Below, piece after piece: positions 18,082 through 25,806 of a stretch of DNA of 64,000 bases. The notes under the pieces were generated by a model that saw only the letters and a list, made by a program, of their open reading frames with translations, did no database searches and was not told the DNA's origin. Position 1 is the first letter of the stretch, and every line of letters starts with the position of its first letter. Origin of the DNA: JAFGJU01 sp964570935 (lineage in GTDB: Bacteria; Eisenbacteria; RBG-16-71-46; JAFGJU01); NCBI GenBank assembly GCA_964570935.1, contig CAZMZP010000073.1, forward strand, positions 38,167-102,166, given 5' to 3'. A program made the translations under genes and the position numbers.

Positions 18082-20197
18082 CGGTCTGCTCGTGCAGCTG
18101 TCCCCATTCCTCCAACAGCATTTCCATCTCCTGCTCAGCGCTCATGTATTCTTCGGCCAGCCGCTGTATCTCTTCACGTTCTGCAGGCGGATTGGCGAGA
18201 CTGTCACGGAGGCGGGCGAGCTTTTCTTCCAGGGCTGAAATCCCGGCTTCGACTTCACCGAGCCGCTTCTGGCGCTTGAGCTCCGCTGCCCTGGCCCGGC
18301 GCTCCTGGGCTATCTCGCGGTTCTTGGAGGCCCGCGCCTTCTTGAACGCCTCGCCCTTTTGGAGTCGCGACGCTTCCGAGGCGGCGTCCGAACCTGCCGC
18401 GGACTCGGCCCTCTCACGGTACTCGGTATACGTCCCCCTGAAGACGTTGAGGACGCCCTCAACCTTGTCGATTTCCCACACCTGGGTCGCCAGGGCGTCT
18501 ATCAGGTAACGGTCGTGCGAGACCAGGATGACGGTGCCGTCGAAATCGGCCAGGACGTTCTGGAGGACCTCCTGCGAAGGGATGTCGAGGTGATTCGTCG
18601 GCTCGTCCAGCAGGAGGAGGTTGGCGTTGCCCAGGGCGAGCTTCGCCAGTGCCAGGCGGCCGCGCTCGCCGCCGGACAGGACCCGCACCTTCTTGAACAC
18701 GTCTGCTCCGGTGAAAAGGTACCGGGCCAGATGGCTTCGTATCTCGGCGACCAGCATTTCCGGCGCCGCGGAGGATATCTCCTGAATCAGATCCTTTTCC
18801 GGGTCGAGGTTTTCGTGCGCCTGGGCGAAGTAGCCGACGTCGAGACTGGCGCCGAGCTGAGCCTCTCCCCGAGGCGGAGGCAGCTGGCCGAGCAGCATCT
18901 TCAGGAACGTCGTCTTGCCGGCCCCGTTCGGACCTATCAGGGCAACGCATCCCAGGCGCTGGAGCTCCAGGTCGGGGACCGAGAAAAGAAAATTGCCCGG
19001 ATAACCTATTTCGAGTCCGTGGGTCCGGAGCACGATGTTGCCGCCGCGCTTGGCCGCGCTCAGCCTGAGTTTCAACTCGGTCGGATGCCGGAGCGGGTTG
19101 CGTAGTGCCCTGAGCCGCGACTCGGCCTCCTCGGGAGTCATCACGCCGGCCTCTATCTGCACGTCCTGACTGATCTGCAGCCACTTCTTGCCGCGCATGG
19201 CCTCCAGCCCCACCTGCTCGATGGCCTGGATCTGGCGGCTCATGCGCCTGAGGCGGCCCCTGGCCTGCGTCACATTCTGCGCCGCGATGTTCCGCTTTAT
19301 GTAGTCCATCTCGTGCAGGAGTCGTTCTTTCTCCGCCTCGAATTCCTTGGAGCGTAGCTCCCAGCGCTCCTGGCGCTGGGTCAGGTAGTGAGTGTAGTTG
19401 CCGTGGTAGGCCTCGACGCCGGCCCTGCTCATCTCCCAGATGTTGTTGCATACCTTGTCCAAGAGGTAGCGGTCGTGAGACACGATCAGGATCGCGCCGT
19501 CCCAGTCTCTGATGTAGCTCTCGAGCCATTCCACCGCCGCCGTGTCCAGGTGGTTTGTGGGTTCGTCCAAAACGAGCAGTGTCGGGTTCTCGAGCAGGAG
19601 CCGGGCCAGCAGAGCGCGCGTGCGCTGTCCGCCGGAAAGATGCGTGAGTGGGAGCGAGTACTCGTCCTGGCGGAATCCCAGGCCAGTGAGCACCTGGCGG
19701 ATGCGCGTCTCGTACGTGTACCCACCGCCGTGTTCGAAACGGGCCTGCAGCGTGCCGTAGCGGTCCATGACGTCCTGGACCTCCGCGTGCCCGACCTTGC
19801 CGTCCCCAAGTGCGCTCACGTCGGAGGCGCCGCCCGAGCCGCCGGCGGTGGACTGCTCGCTTCCGTGCGCGGCCATTTCGGCCTCGAGTCGGGCCAGCTC
19901 CTTCTGCACGTCCAAGAGGTCACGGAACGGCAAGAGGCACTCGTCCCACAGTGTGTTCGCAGACTCGACCACGGACTCTTGCGGCAGATAGCCGATCGTG
20001 AGGGCTTTCGAGCGTCGCACCGTGCCGGCAGAAGGCGGTTCCGTCCCCGCAATGACCCGAAGAAGCGTCGTCTTGCCGATGCCGTTCGGGCCCACTATGG
20101 CGATGCGCGCACCGTGCGGGATGCTGAGCGAAAGTCCGGCAAACACGTCAAGAGCGCCGAACGATTTGCCCAAGTTGTGCGTGGTTACAATTGCCAT
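18074..20197 (-). CDS. ABC-F family ATPase (Uup/YheS-like)
   Basis: A 707-residue soluble protein with two ABC domains and no membrane segments. Domain 1 has GPNGIGKTT, LSGGQRTRALLA and LLVLDEPTNHLD; domain 2 has GPNGAGKTT, LSGGERGRLALA and LLLLDEPTNHLD. An arm/linker of charged helices lies between (about residues 250-330), and a coiled-coil C-terminus follows about residue 620. ABC-F proteins act on ribosomes or, as in Uup, on DNA-related processes. The 3' end overlaps the convergent repeat-protein gene by 8 bp. A promoter ends only about 8 bp before the ATG, so the mRNA may be leaderless. Confidence 0.92.
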   Translation of the reverse strand: MAIVTTHNLGKSFGALDVFAGLSLSIPHGARIAIVGPNGIGKTTLLRVIAGTEPPSAGTVRRSKALTIGYLPQESVVESANTLWDECLLPFRDLLDVQKELARLEAEMAAHGSEQSTAGGSGGASDVSALGDGKVGHAEVQDVMDRYGTLQARFEHGGGYTYETRIRQVLTGLGFRQDEYSLPLTHLSGGQRTRALLARLLLENPTLLVLDEPTNHLDTAAVEWLESYIRDWDGAILIVSHDRYLLDKVCNNIWEMSRAGVEAYHGNYTHYLTQRQERWELRSKEFEAEKERLLHEMDYIKRNIAAQNVTQARGRLRRMSRQIQAIEQVGLEAMRGKKWLQISQDVQIEAGVMTPEEAESRLRALRNPLRHPTELKLRLSAAKRGGNIVLRTHGLEIGYPGNFLFSVPDLELQRLGCVALIGPNGAGKTTFLKMLLGQLPPPRGEAQLGASLDVGYFAQAHENLDPEKDLIQEISSAAPEMLVAEIRSHLARYLFTGADVFKKVRVLSGGERGRLALAKLALGNANLLLLDEPTNHLDIPSQEVLQNVLADFDGTVILVSHDRYLIDALATQVWEIDKVEGVLNVFRGTYTEYRERAESAAGSDAASEASRLQKGEAFKKARASKNREIAQERRARAAELKRQKRLGEVEAGISALEEKLARLRDSLANPPAEREEIQRLAEEYMSAEQEMEMLLEEWGQLHEQTAT

Positions 20198-20205
20198 GAC
20201 ACCTG

Positions 20206-20234
20206 AATCTACTACAGCGGGCGCTCGGGGTCAA
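20206..20234 (-). promoter_or_regulatory. Promoter of the ABC-F gene
   Basis: On the minus strand: -35 TTGACC (20234-20229), 17-bp spacer, -10 TAGATT (20211-20206). The ATG begins at 20197, only eight bases after the -10 box, so transcription would start at or within about 3 nt of the start codon. Confidence 0.6.
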
Positions 20235-20319
20235 AGCGTGGCGCGAGGGTCGGACCCGCGCATGGGCGGGCGACGCTCTGCGATGACTCCGCGCCGCGGT
20301 CGGCGCCCGCATCACGAGA

Positions 20320-20348
20320 TTGACATTCACACCTGATTGTGATACCCT
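20320..20348 (+). promoter_or_regulatory. Promoter of the 20355-20497 leader/small RNA
   Basis: -35 TTGACA (20320-20325), 17-bp spacer, -10 TACCCT (20343-20348). The expected start is near 20355. It is divergent from the ABC-F promoter in the 401-bp gap between the two genes. Confidence 0.55.
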
Positions 20349-20354
20349 AATCTG

Positions 20355-20497
20355 TTGTAGGAGTGTGCAGGCTCGCTGACGAGCATGCGGCGTTGGGTGG
20401 TGCTTCTTCAGGAGTTGATAGTGGTCAGCTGGTCTTTGGGGTTATAAGACAATCAGGCGGTGAGCGGCCTTGCCCGTTTGGGCGAGGCCTTTGCTGT
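20355..20497 (+). ncRNA. Candidate small RNA or attenuated leader upstream of the second repeat protein
   Basis: A region of about 140 nt lies between a promoter and a strong terminator-like hairpin and has no convincing reading frame. It contains further hairpins (GCTCG/CGAGC around 20372-20385, and GTCTT/AAGAC around 20433-20451). The next coding start is at 20599. It could be a free-standing small RNA, or a leader in which the hairpin controls read-through into the repeat-protein gene. I find no match to SRP RNA, tmRNA or a riboswitch class I know. Confidence 0.35.
20466..20497 (+). terminator. Intrinsic terminator-like hairpin inside the leader
   Basis: A 10-bp stem (20466-20475 with 20480-20489, one G-U pair, loop GTTT) is followed by TTTGCTGTC. 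It is the clearest stem-plus-T structure near this gene and sits about 110 nt before the ATG at 20599. Confidence 0.55.
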
Positions 20498-20598
20498 CTT
20501 TAGCGGCTGTAATTCGGAGCCCGAAACCCTGTGCAGCAAGTCGGAGTGCGTGTTTCCTGCCCCGGCAGGAGCGGCACGCGGGAAGAGGAGGTCAGTTC

Positions 20599-22554
20599 AT
20601 GAAGACAAAGGCGAGCGTACTTAGTGTCCTGTTCATTTTGTGCCTGTGTCTGTCAGGCGCGCTTTGTCCGTCCTCCGCTACCTGGCTGGAAGGCGGCAAC
20701 CCGGTCTGCGCAGCAGCGGGCTACCAGCGCTATCACCAGATTGCCTCAGACGGGTTCGGAGGGGCAATCATAGCTTGGTACGACGGCCGTACTGCCTGGG
20801 ACTCGTACGTTCAACGGATCAGAGCCGACGGCTCGCCGGCCTGGGCGGTCAACGGGGTTTGCGTAAGCAATGTCCCCACCGATCACGCAAGTCCGCAGCC
20901 TTTGTCTGACGGTGCGGGCGGCGCCATAGTCGTGTGGCAGGACTACCGAAGCGGCAAGTGGGACATCTATGCGCAGCGAATTCGCGCAGACGGTACGGTG
21001 GCGTGGGCAAGCGGGGGCCTCCCGGTCTGCGCGGTACCCGGAACTCACGCCGGGCCACGCGCTGTCTGTGACGGAGCCGGCGGGGCAGTCGTCGCCTGGG
21101 AGGACACTCGGAACGGCAATTACGATATCTACGCGCAGCGGATCAGTGCCAACGGCACGCTGACGTGGGCTGCGGGTGGGGTCGTCATCTGTGTCGCCGC
21201 AGGGAACCAACGCTCTCTTCGCATGACGGCCGATGGTGCGGGTGGGGCGATCATGACTTGGGAGGACTATCGAACCTATCTGGACGTTTATGCCCAGCGG
21301 GTCAGCGCCGGCGGCACGCCAATGTGGACTGCTGATGGTGTGGCTGTGTGCGTGGCCGCTCGAAACCAATACTACCCGAGGATTGCGCCGGACGGCGCGG
21401 GCGGCGCAATCATCACGTGGCAGGATGACCGCACGACGGCCTACGACATTTATGCGCAGAGGATAGATGCCGGAGGTATGCCGGCGTGGGTGGTTGATGG
21501 CGTTCTCATCTGTGGAGCCATCGGCCACCAGAGTCACCCTCAGATCGCGTCTGATGGCGCCGGAGGCGCCGTCATCGCCTGGGACGAGATTCGAGGCGGG
21601 CTCGGCTACGACATCTTTGCTCGAAGAGTCAGCGCCGGCGGCACGCCGATGTGGGCAGTCGACGGTGTTCGAATTTGTGCGGCGCGCTATGACCAGGCGA
21701 GCCCGGAGATTGTGCCGGATGGCGCCGGAGGTGCAATCGTCACATGGCCGGACTGGCGGAGCGGGAACGTAGACATCTACGCGCGAAGAGTCAATGCTGA
21801 CGGCACACCGATGTGGAACGCAGACGGCGTGAGGCTATCCACGTCTCCCAGCAGTGAGGACTCCCCCTTGATTGTAGCGGATTGCTGTGGTGGTGCGGTT
21901 GTGGCTTGGGTGGAGTGGCACCAGGATACGGCATATGACATATACGCACAACGCGTGGATGCGAATGGCGCTGGCGGTCCGACGCCGGTAGTCTTCGCCG
22001 AGGCTTCCGCGAGGATGGAGAACGGCTGCGTTTCTCTGTCGTGGCAGGTGGCCGCCGACGTGCCAGCTTCGAGCTTTGTCGTCCGGCGCGCCGATGCGCC
22101 AGACGGGATGTTCGGCCCTGTCGAAGTCTCCGTGGTGAGGGTTGCGGGCTCTTCGTTCTCGTGCTTGGATTGCTCCGTCCAGTCAGGTAGAACCTACTGG
22201 TACGAGATCATACTGGCCGGTCTGTCGGGAGAGGAGAGCTCGGGCCCAGTAGAGGTTCGAGTGGATTCTGCGCCAGTTGCGTTCAGGGCGTATGGGAGTT
22301 ATCCGAACCCGTTCAATCCTGTGTGCACGGTTCGATACGAAGTGCCGAGCGCATGCAATGTGAGCTTGAAGGTTTTCGACGTAAGTGGTTCTGTGGTGCG
22401 CGTGTTGGTGGACGGATGGAGAGAGCCTGGTGTGTACAGCGAGGTCTGGGACGGTAGGGGCGGTGACGGCAGAGGGTTACCGTCTGGAGTGTATCTCTAT
22501 TCGTTCCAGGCGAGGGAGTTCACGGCAACGCACAAAATGATTCTGCTAAGGTAG
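20599..22554 (+). CDS. Secreted eight-repeat protein with FlgD-like/Por-type C-terminal sorting domain
   Basis: A 651-residue exported protein. The ATG at 20599 is preceded by AGAGGAGGT at good spacing; the frame is open further upstream but that part has no signal. A signal peptide covers about residues 1-28 (LCLCLSGALCPSSA). Eight repeats of about 53 residues follow, with the core DGAGGAI-tWqD.R....DIYAQR(I/V)...G.p.W...GV. After an Ig-like region comes a C-terminal domain (YPNPFNP, VLVDGWREPG, WDGR, LPSGVYLYSF) very like that of the 16309 gene. Codon use is less GC-biased than in neighbours. Probably a surface protein. Confidence 0.82.
   Translation: MKTKASVLSVLFILCLCLSGALCPSSATWLEGGNPVCAAAGYQRYHQIASDGFGGAIIAWYDGRTAWDSYVQRIRADGSPAWAVNGVCVSNVPTDHASPQPLSDGAGGAIVVWQDYRSGKWDIYAQRIRADGTVAWASGGLPVCAVPGTHAGPRAVCDGAGGAVVAWEDTRNGNYDIYAQRISANGTLTWAAGGVVICVAAGNQRSLRMTADGAGGAIMTWEDYRTYLDVYAQRVSAGGTPMWTADGVAVCVAARNQYYPRIAPDGAGGAIITWQDDRTTAYDIYAQRIDAGGMPAWVVDGVLICGAIGHQSHPQIASDGAGGAVIAWDEIRGGLGYDIFARRVSAGGTPMWAVDGVRICAARYDQASPEIVPDGAGGAIVTWPDWRSGNVDIYARRVNADGTPMWNADGVRLSTSPSSEDSPLIVADCCGGAVVAWVEWHQDTAYDIYAQRVDANGAGGPTPVVFAEASARMENGCVSLSWQVAADVPASSFVVRRADAPDGMFGPVEVSVVRVAGSSFSCLDCSVQSGRTYWYEIILAGLSGEESSGPVEVRVDSAPVAFRAYGSYPNPFNPVCTVRYEVPSACNVSLKVFDVSGSVVRVLVDGWREPGVYSEVWDGRGGDGRGLPSGVYLYSFQAREFTATHKMILLR
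20692..21985 (+). repeat. Eight tandem coding repeats of about 159 bp
   Basis: Eight consecutive repeats of about 53 codons make up the body of the secreted protein. The word encoding DGAGGA recurs at near-regular spacing, with the best conservation in the middle repeats. Confidence 0.8.
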
Positions 22555-22630
22555 GCGCAGGGACTGGCGCCAGCCGGGACAGTTGAGAGAGTCAGCTGTC
22601 TCATCATCCCAAGTGACGAAAAATGTTGCG

Positions 22631-22660
22631 GGGCCGGCGAGCGCCGGCCCTCGTGGTTTT
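22631..22660 (+). terminator. Intrinsic terminator after the eight-repeat protein
   Basis: A perfect 8-bp stem (GGGCCGGC at 22631-22638 with GCCGGCCC at 22643-22650, loop GAGC) is followed by TCGTGGTTTT. It lies 76 bp after the stop codon and before the next promoter, separating the repeat protein from the KAS III gene. Confidence 0.7.
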
Positions 22661-22723
22661 GGGCGTTGTGAAGGCACCCGGATGTCTGCCGGTTGGTTGA
22701 GGCAGGGTGTTGGAGTTTTTCGG

Positions 22724-22752
22724 TTGTCCCGGCGTTCCTTCTGTGGGATACT
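22724..22752 (+). promoter_or_regulatory. Promoter of the KAS III gene
   Basis: -35 TTGTCC (22724-22729), 17-bp spacer, -10 GATACT (22747-22752). The predicted leader, about 120 nt, contains the second copy of the conserved hairpin motif. Confidence 0.5.
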
Positions 22753-22780
22753 GCCTGATGTACCCGGCGAAGGCAGCTGA

Positions 22781-22818
22781 GGGGGCGGTAACAGTGGTAG
22801 CCGCCTCTCTGCGTTAAC
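22781..22818 (+). other. Conserved intergenic hairpin motif, copy 2
   Basis: An 8-bp stem (22781-22788 with 22801-22808, two G-U pairs) has a larger loop than copy 1 and is followed within 2 bp by TGCGTTAAC (22810-22818). Copy 1 is at 1863-1903. The base stem and 3' flank are kept while the upper stem differs. It would lie in the transcribed leader 62 bp before the KAS III start. Confidence 0.4.
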
Positions 22819-22880
22819 GGGACGTGCAGCCGGGCGTGGGTCACGACTTCAACGGTGCTGACCGTGCAGGGACGGACTTG

Positions 22881-23957
22881 ATGACCAGGAATTACTCGAT
22901 CATAGTTGGAACTGGCAGTTACATCCCTTCGCGAAGGGTTCACAATGACGAGTTTCTTGAACACCAATTTTACGATTCAGGAGGGACGCTGCTCGGTCAG
23001 CCCAACGAGGAGATTGTAAAGACCTTTGCGAAGATCACCGGCATAGCCGAACGAAGGTACGTTACGGACGATCTCGTCACTTCGGACATTGCCTTCTATG
23101 CTGCGGCCGACGCCCTCGAATCGTCAGGAATCGCCAGAGAAACCCTCGATTTCATTATCGTGGCGCACAATTTCGGCGACGTGAAGGCGGACAACAGATG
23201 TGTCGATCTCGTCCCAAGCCTTGCCGCCCGCGTGAAGAGGCGGCTGGAAATCCAGAACCCCAGAACGGTGGCTCTTGACGTGGCTTTTGGCTGCCCCGGC
23301 TGGCTGCAGGGGATGATACAGGCCGATTACTATCTCAAGTGCGGTGACGCGAAGAGAATCCTCGTCATAGGAGCGGAGACGCTGTCAAGGGTTTCGGACC
23401 CTCACGACAGAGACAGCATGATATACGCTGACGGAGCCGGAGCGACAATTGTGGAGGCAGCGGAGAGCAGCGCACCGGTCGGAATACTCTCTCATACTGC
23501 GCGTTCTGATACAGACCACGCGTATTTGCTCCACATGGGCAGGTCGAACAAGCGTGGCAACTCCAGTGACGGGTTGTTCCTGAAGATGGAGGGCCACAGG
23601 CTTTATGAGTACGCCCTTGGGACCGTGCCCGGAGTGGTGAAGGAGACCCTTGACAAGGCAGGGTTGTCGCTGAGGAACGTGAACAAGGTCTTGTTTCACC
23701 AGGCGAATGAGAAGATGGACGAAGCGATGCTGAGGCGTCTGTATAGATTGTGCGGAGAGGAGAAGATCGCGGAACATGTCATGCCCATGACAATATCGTG
23801 GCTCGGGAACAGTTCTGTGGCCACGTTGCCCACGCTGCTTGATCTACTGCTGAAGGGAAAGCTCGAGAATCACGGGTTGGCCAGGGGGGACAACGTCGTG
23901 TTTGCATCCGTCGGGGCAGGCATGAACGTTAACTCGCTTGTGTACAGAATGCCGTGA
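22881..23957 (+). CDS. 3-oxoacyl-ACP synthase III family protein (FabH-like)
   Basis: A 358-residue thiolase-fold enzyme with the KAS III triad: Cys138 (AFGCPGW), His273 (LFHQAN) and Asn310 (WLGNSSVA). It would condense an acyl-CoA starter with an acyl-ACP extender. Segments such as GTGSYIP, VAHNFGDV and DPHDRDSMIYADGAGA recall a Bacteroidetes-type KAS III subgroup from memory. No acyl carrier protein, reductase or other fatty-acid gene is adjacent, so it is an orphan here. The start ATG at 22881 is preferred over an in-frame ATG at 22824 because the family begins just before the YSIIVGTGSYIP strand. Codon use is less GC-biased than in the glycine-cleavage genes. Confidence 0.88.
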   Translation: MTRNYSIIVGTGSYIPSRRVHNDEFLEHQFYDSGGTLLGQPNEEIVKTFAKITGIAERRYVTDDLVTSDIAFYAAADALESSGIARETLDFIIVAHNFGDVKADNRCVDLVPSLAARVKRRLEIQNPRTVALDVAFGCPGWLQGMIQADYYLKCGDAKRILVIGAETLSRVSDPHDRDSMIYADGAGATIVEAAESSAPVGILSHTARSDTDHAYLLHMGRSNKRGNSSDGLFLKMEGHRLYEYALGTVPGVVKETLDKAGLSLRNVNKVLFHQANEKMDEAMLRRLYRLCGEEKIAEHVMPMTISWLGNSSVATLPTLLDLLLKGKLENHGLARGDNVVFASVGAGMNVNSLVYRMP

Positions 23958-24077
23958 TGTCGGCTTAGTCGCTGTACACACACCCGCTTCGTCTGCACCC
24001 GATCCGACGCCACTGTCGAGCCCGCCCCAGTGCGGGATCACATCAGTATCTCCCCGGCTCCGAACAAGCTGTCCTGC

Positions 24078-24105
24078 TTGACTTTCAGTGTTCCTGTGCT
24101 ATTCT
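24078..24105 (+). promoter_or_regulatory. Promoter of the glycine cleavage operon
   Basis: -35 TTGACT (24078-24083), 16-bp spacer, -10 TATTCT (24100-24105). A leader of about 85 nt follows with a GC-rich self-complementary stretch (GGGGCGCGCCCC at 24151-24162). No glycine-riboswitch core was recognised. Confidence 0.65.
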
Positions 24106-24198
24106 GAATAGATTTTTGCTGCGGGTATGCTTGTTGAGGGCGCGGGCAGCGGGGCGCGCCCCGGGCCGTGCGAAGCAGGAGCAGCGTAAGGGAGACCC

Positions 24199-25299
24199 AT
24201 GCCCAAAGAGACTCCTCTCACAGTAGGGCACCGTGAGCTGGGTGCCAGGCTGATAGAGTTCGCCGGGTGGCTGATGCCTATCCAGTACACAGGCATCGTG
24301 GACGAGCACAAGGCCGTGCGTGAGGCCGCCGGGTTGTTCGACGTGTGTCACATGGGCGAGATATGGTTCAGGGGCTCCGGTGCCATCGAGACGGCCAACA
24401 GGCTGGTGACGAACGACCTCGAACCGCTCCAATCGGGTGCGTGTCTGTACTCACCGATGTGCAACGAGAAGAGCGGCATCGTGGACGACGTCATTATTTA
24501 CAGGGTCGGCGACGAAATGCTGTTTGTGGTCAACGCGGCCAACACCGCCAAGGACCTCGCGTGGATACAGGCGAGATGCGCTGAGCTCGGCAGCCGGACT
24601 CAGATCGAGGACCGCTCGATGAAGACCGTGCAGATCGCTCTCCAGGGGCCCGGCACTGACGAAGTGATGAAGAAGGCCGGCCTGGGTGAGCTGGTTCCGT
24701 TGGGCCGCAACCGCCACATCCAGGTCATGGTGAAGGGAACGCCGGTGCTGGCGTCCAGGACCGGGTACACCGGCGAGGCCGGGTTTGAGTTCTACCACGA
24801 CTGGGACGCCGGCGATTTCCTGTGGAGGCTGCTGTTCGAGGCCGGGCGCGGGTTGGGCGTCAAGCCCATCGGGCTGGGCGCGCGCGACACGCTCAGGTTC
24901 GAGATGGGGTACTGTCTGTACGGAAACGACATCGACGACACGACCTCGCCCCTGGAGGCGGGTCTGGGATGGACGGTCAAGCTGGACAAGCCCGATTTCG
25001 TAGGCAGGCGGGCGCTGGTCGCGGAGAAAGCCGCCGGAGTGAAACGCAAACTGGTCGGGATGGAGCTCCTCGAGAGCGGCATTCCGCGCAAGGGTTATCC
25101 CATCAGGGTGGGCGGCAGGGGAGTGGGCCATGTGACGAGCGGCACCTTCTCGCCCTGCCTGGGCAAGGGCCTGGCCATGGGCTACGTCGAGGCCGGATTG
25201 TCGCAGCAGGGCACGGAGGTCAGCATCACGATAAGGGACAAGGAGCTCAGAGCCAGGATCACAAAGCTGCCGTTCTACGTGCGCGGCAGCCGCAAATAG
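24199..25299 (+). CDS. gcvT: Aminomethyltransferase (glycine cleavage T protein)
   Basis: A 366-residue folate-dependent T protein that takes the aminomethyl group from lipoylated GcvH and makes methylene-tetrahydrofolate and ammonia. Family features include the opening FAGWLMPIQYTGIVDEH, the catalytic-region Asp in GIVDDVI, GYTGEAGFEFY, and LGARDTLRFEMGYCLYGND. Length is standard. An AAGGGAG purine run lies just before the ATG. It is the first gene of a gcvT-gcvH-gcvPA-gcvPB operon with its own promoter. Confidence 0.96.
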   Translation: MPKETPLTVGHRELGARLIEFAGWLMPIQYTGIVDEHKAVREAAGLFDVCHMGEIWFRGSGAIETANRLVTNDLEPLQSGACLYSPMCNEKSGIVDDVIIYRVGDEMLFVVNAANTAKDLAWIQARCAELGSRTQIEDRSMKTVQIALQGPGTDEVMKKAGLGELVPLGRNRHIQVMVKGTPVLASRTGYTGEAGFEFYHDWDAGDFLWRLLFEAGRGLGVKPIGLGARDTLRFEMGYCLYGNDIDDTTSPLEAGLGWTVKLDKPDFVGRRALVAEKAAGVKRKLVGMELLESGIPRKGYPIRVGGRGVGHVTSGTFSPCLGKGLAMGYVEAGLSQQGTEVSITIRDKELRARITKLPFYVRGSRK

Positions 25300-25343
25300 G
25301 CGTACCACGGAAGAGGCGGTAGACCTTAAAGCGAGGTAACAGC

Positions 25344-25724
25344 ATGACAGCGATCCCCGAGGACCTGAAATACACCGACGAGCACGAGTGGCTCCGCATA
25401 GACGGAGACACTGCCGTGGTCGGGATCACCGATTACGCCCAGCACGAGCTGGGCGACATCGTATACATCGAGCTCCCGGCTGTGGGGAAGAGAGCAGAGG
25501 TCAAGAAGCCGTTCGGCGTCGTGGAGGCAGTCAAGACCGTCAGCGATATCTTCGCCCCCGTCTCGGGAGAGATTGTCGCAGTGAACGAGGCGCTTTCGAC
25601 GGATGCGTCCATAGTTAACAAGGAACCCTACGGCCAGGGTTGGCTGATAAAGATAAAGATGTCGAACCCGGCTGACGCTGGCTCGCTGCTCGGGCCGGCG
25701 GAGTACAAGAAACTGGTCGGATAG
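25344..25724 (+). CDS. gcvH: Glycine cleavage system H protein
   Basis: A 126-residue lipoyl carrier that shuttles the aminomethyl intermediate between the P, T and L proteins. Lys64 in VVEAVKTVSD is the lipoylation site, and the N-terminal DLKYTDEHEWLR is typical. It lies 45 bp after gcvT. Attachment of lipoate or octanoate could come from the ligase-family gene at 43233. No lpd (L protein) gene is seen in the window. Confidence 0.97.
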   Translation: MTAIPEDLKYTDEHEWLRIDGDTAVVGITDYAQHELGDIVYIELPAVGKRAEVKKPFGVVEAVKTVSDIFAPVSGEIVAVNEALSTDASIVNKEPYGQGWLIKIKMSNPADAGSLLGPAEYKKLVG

Positions 25725-25806
25725 AAGGCGCCGGGAGAGTCGTGGCGGACGGGCATGGGCCTTGGACACGCTCGCACCGACTGCGCCGGCCGGAGATGGA
25801 CTCGCG

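Noticed and set aside
16309..22554. CRISPR-like array
   Set aside because: The regular repeats are coding, about 156-159 bp long and drift in sequence; they are protein repeats, not CRISPR.
24112..24198. Glycine riboswitch before gcvT
   Set aside because: The leader is short, and the conserved glycine-aptamer core was not found; only a GC-rich palindrome is present.
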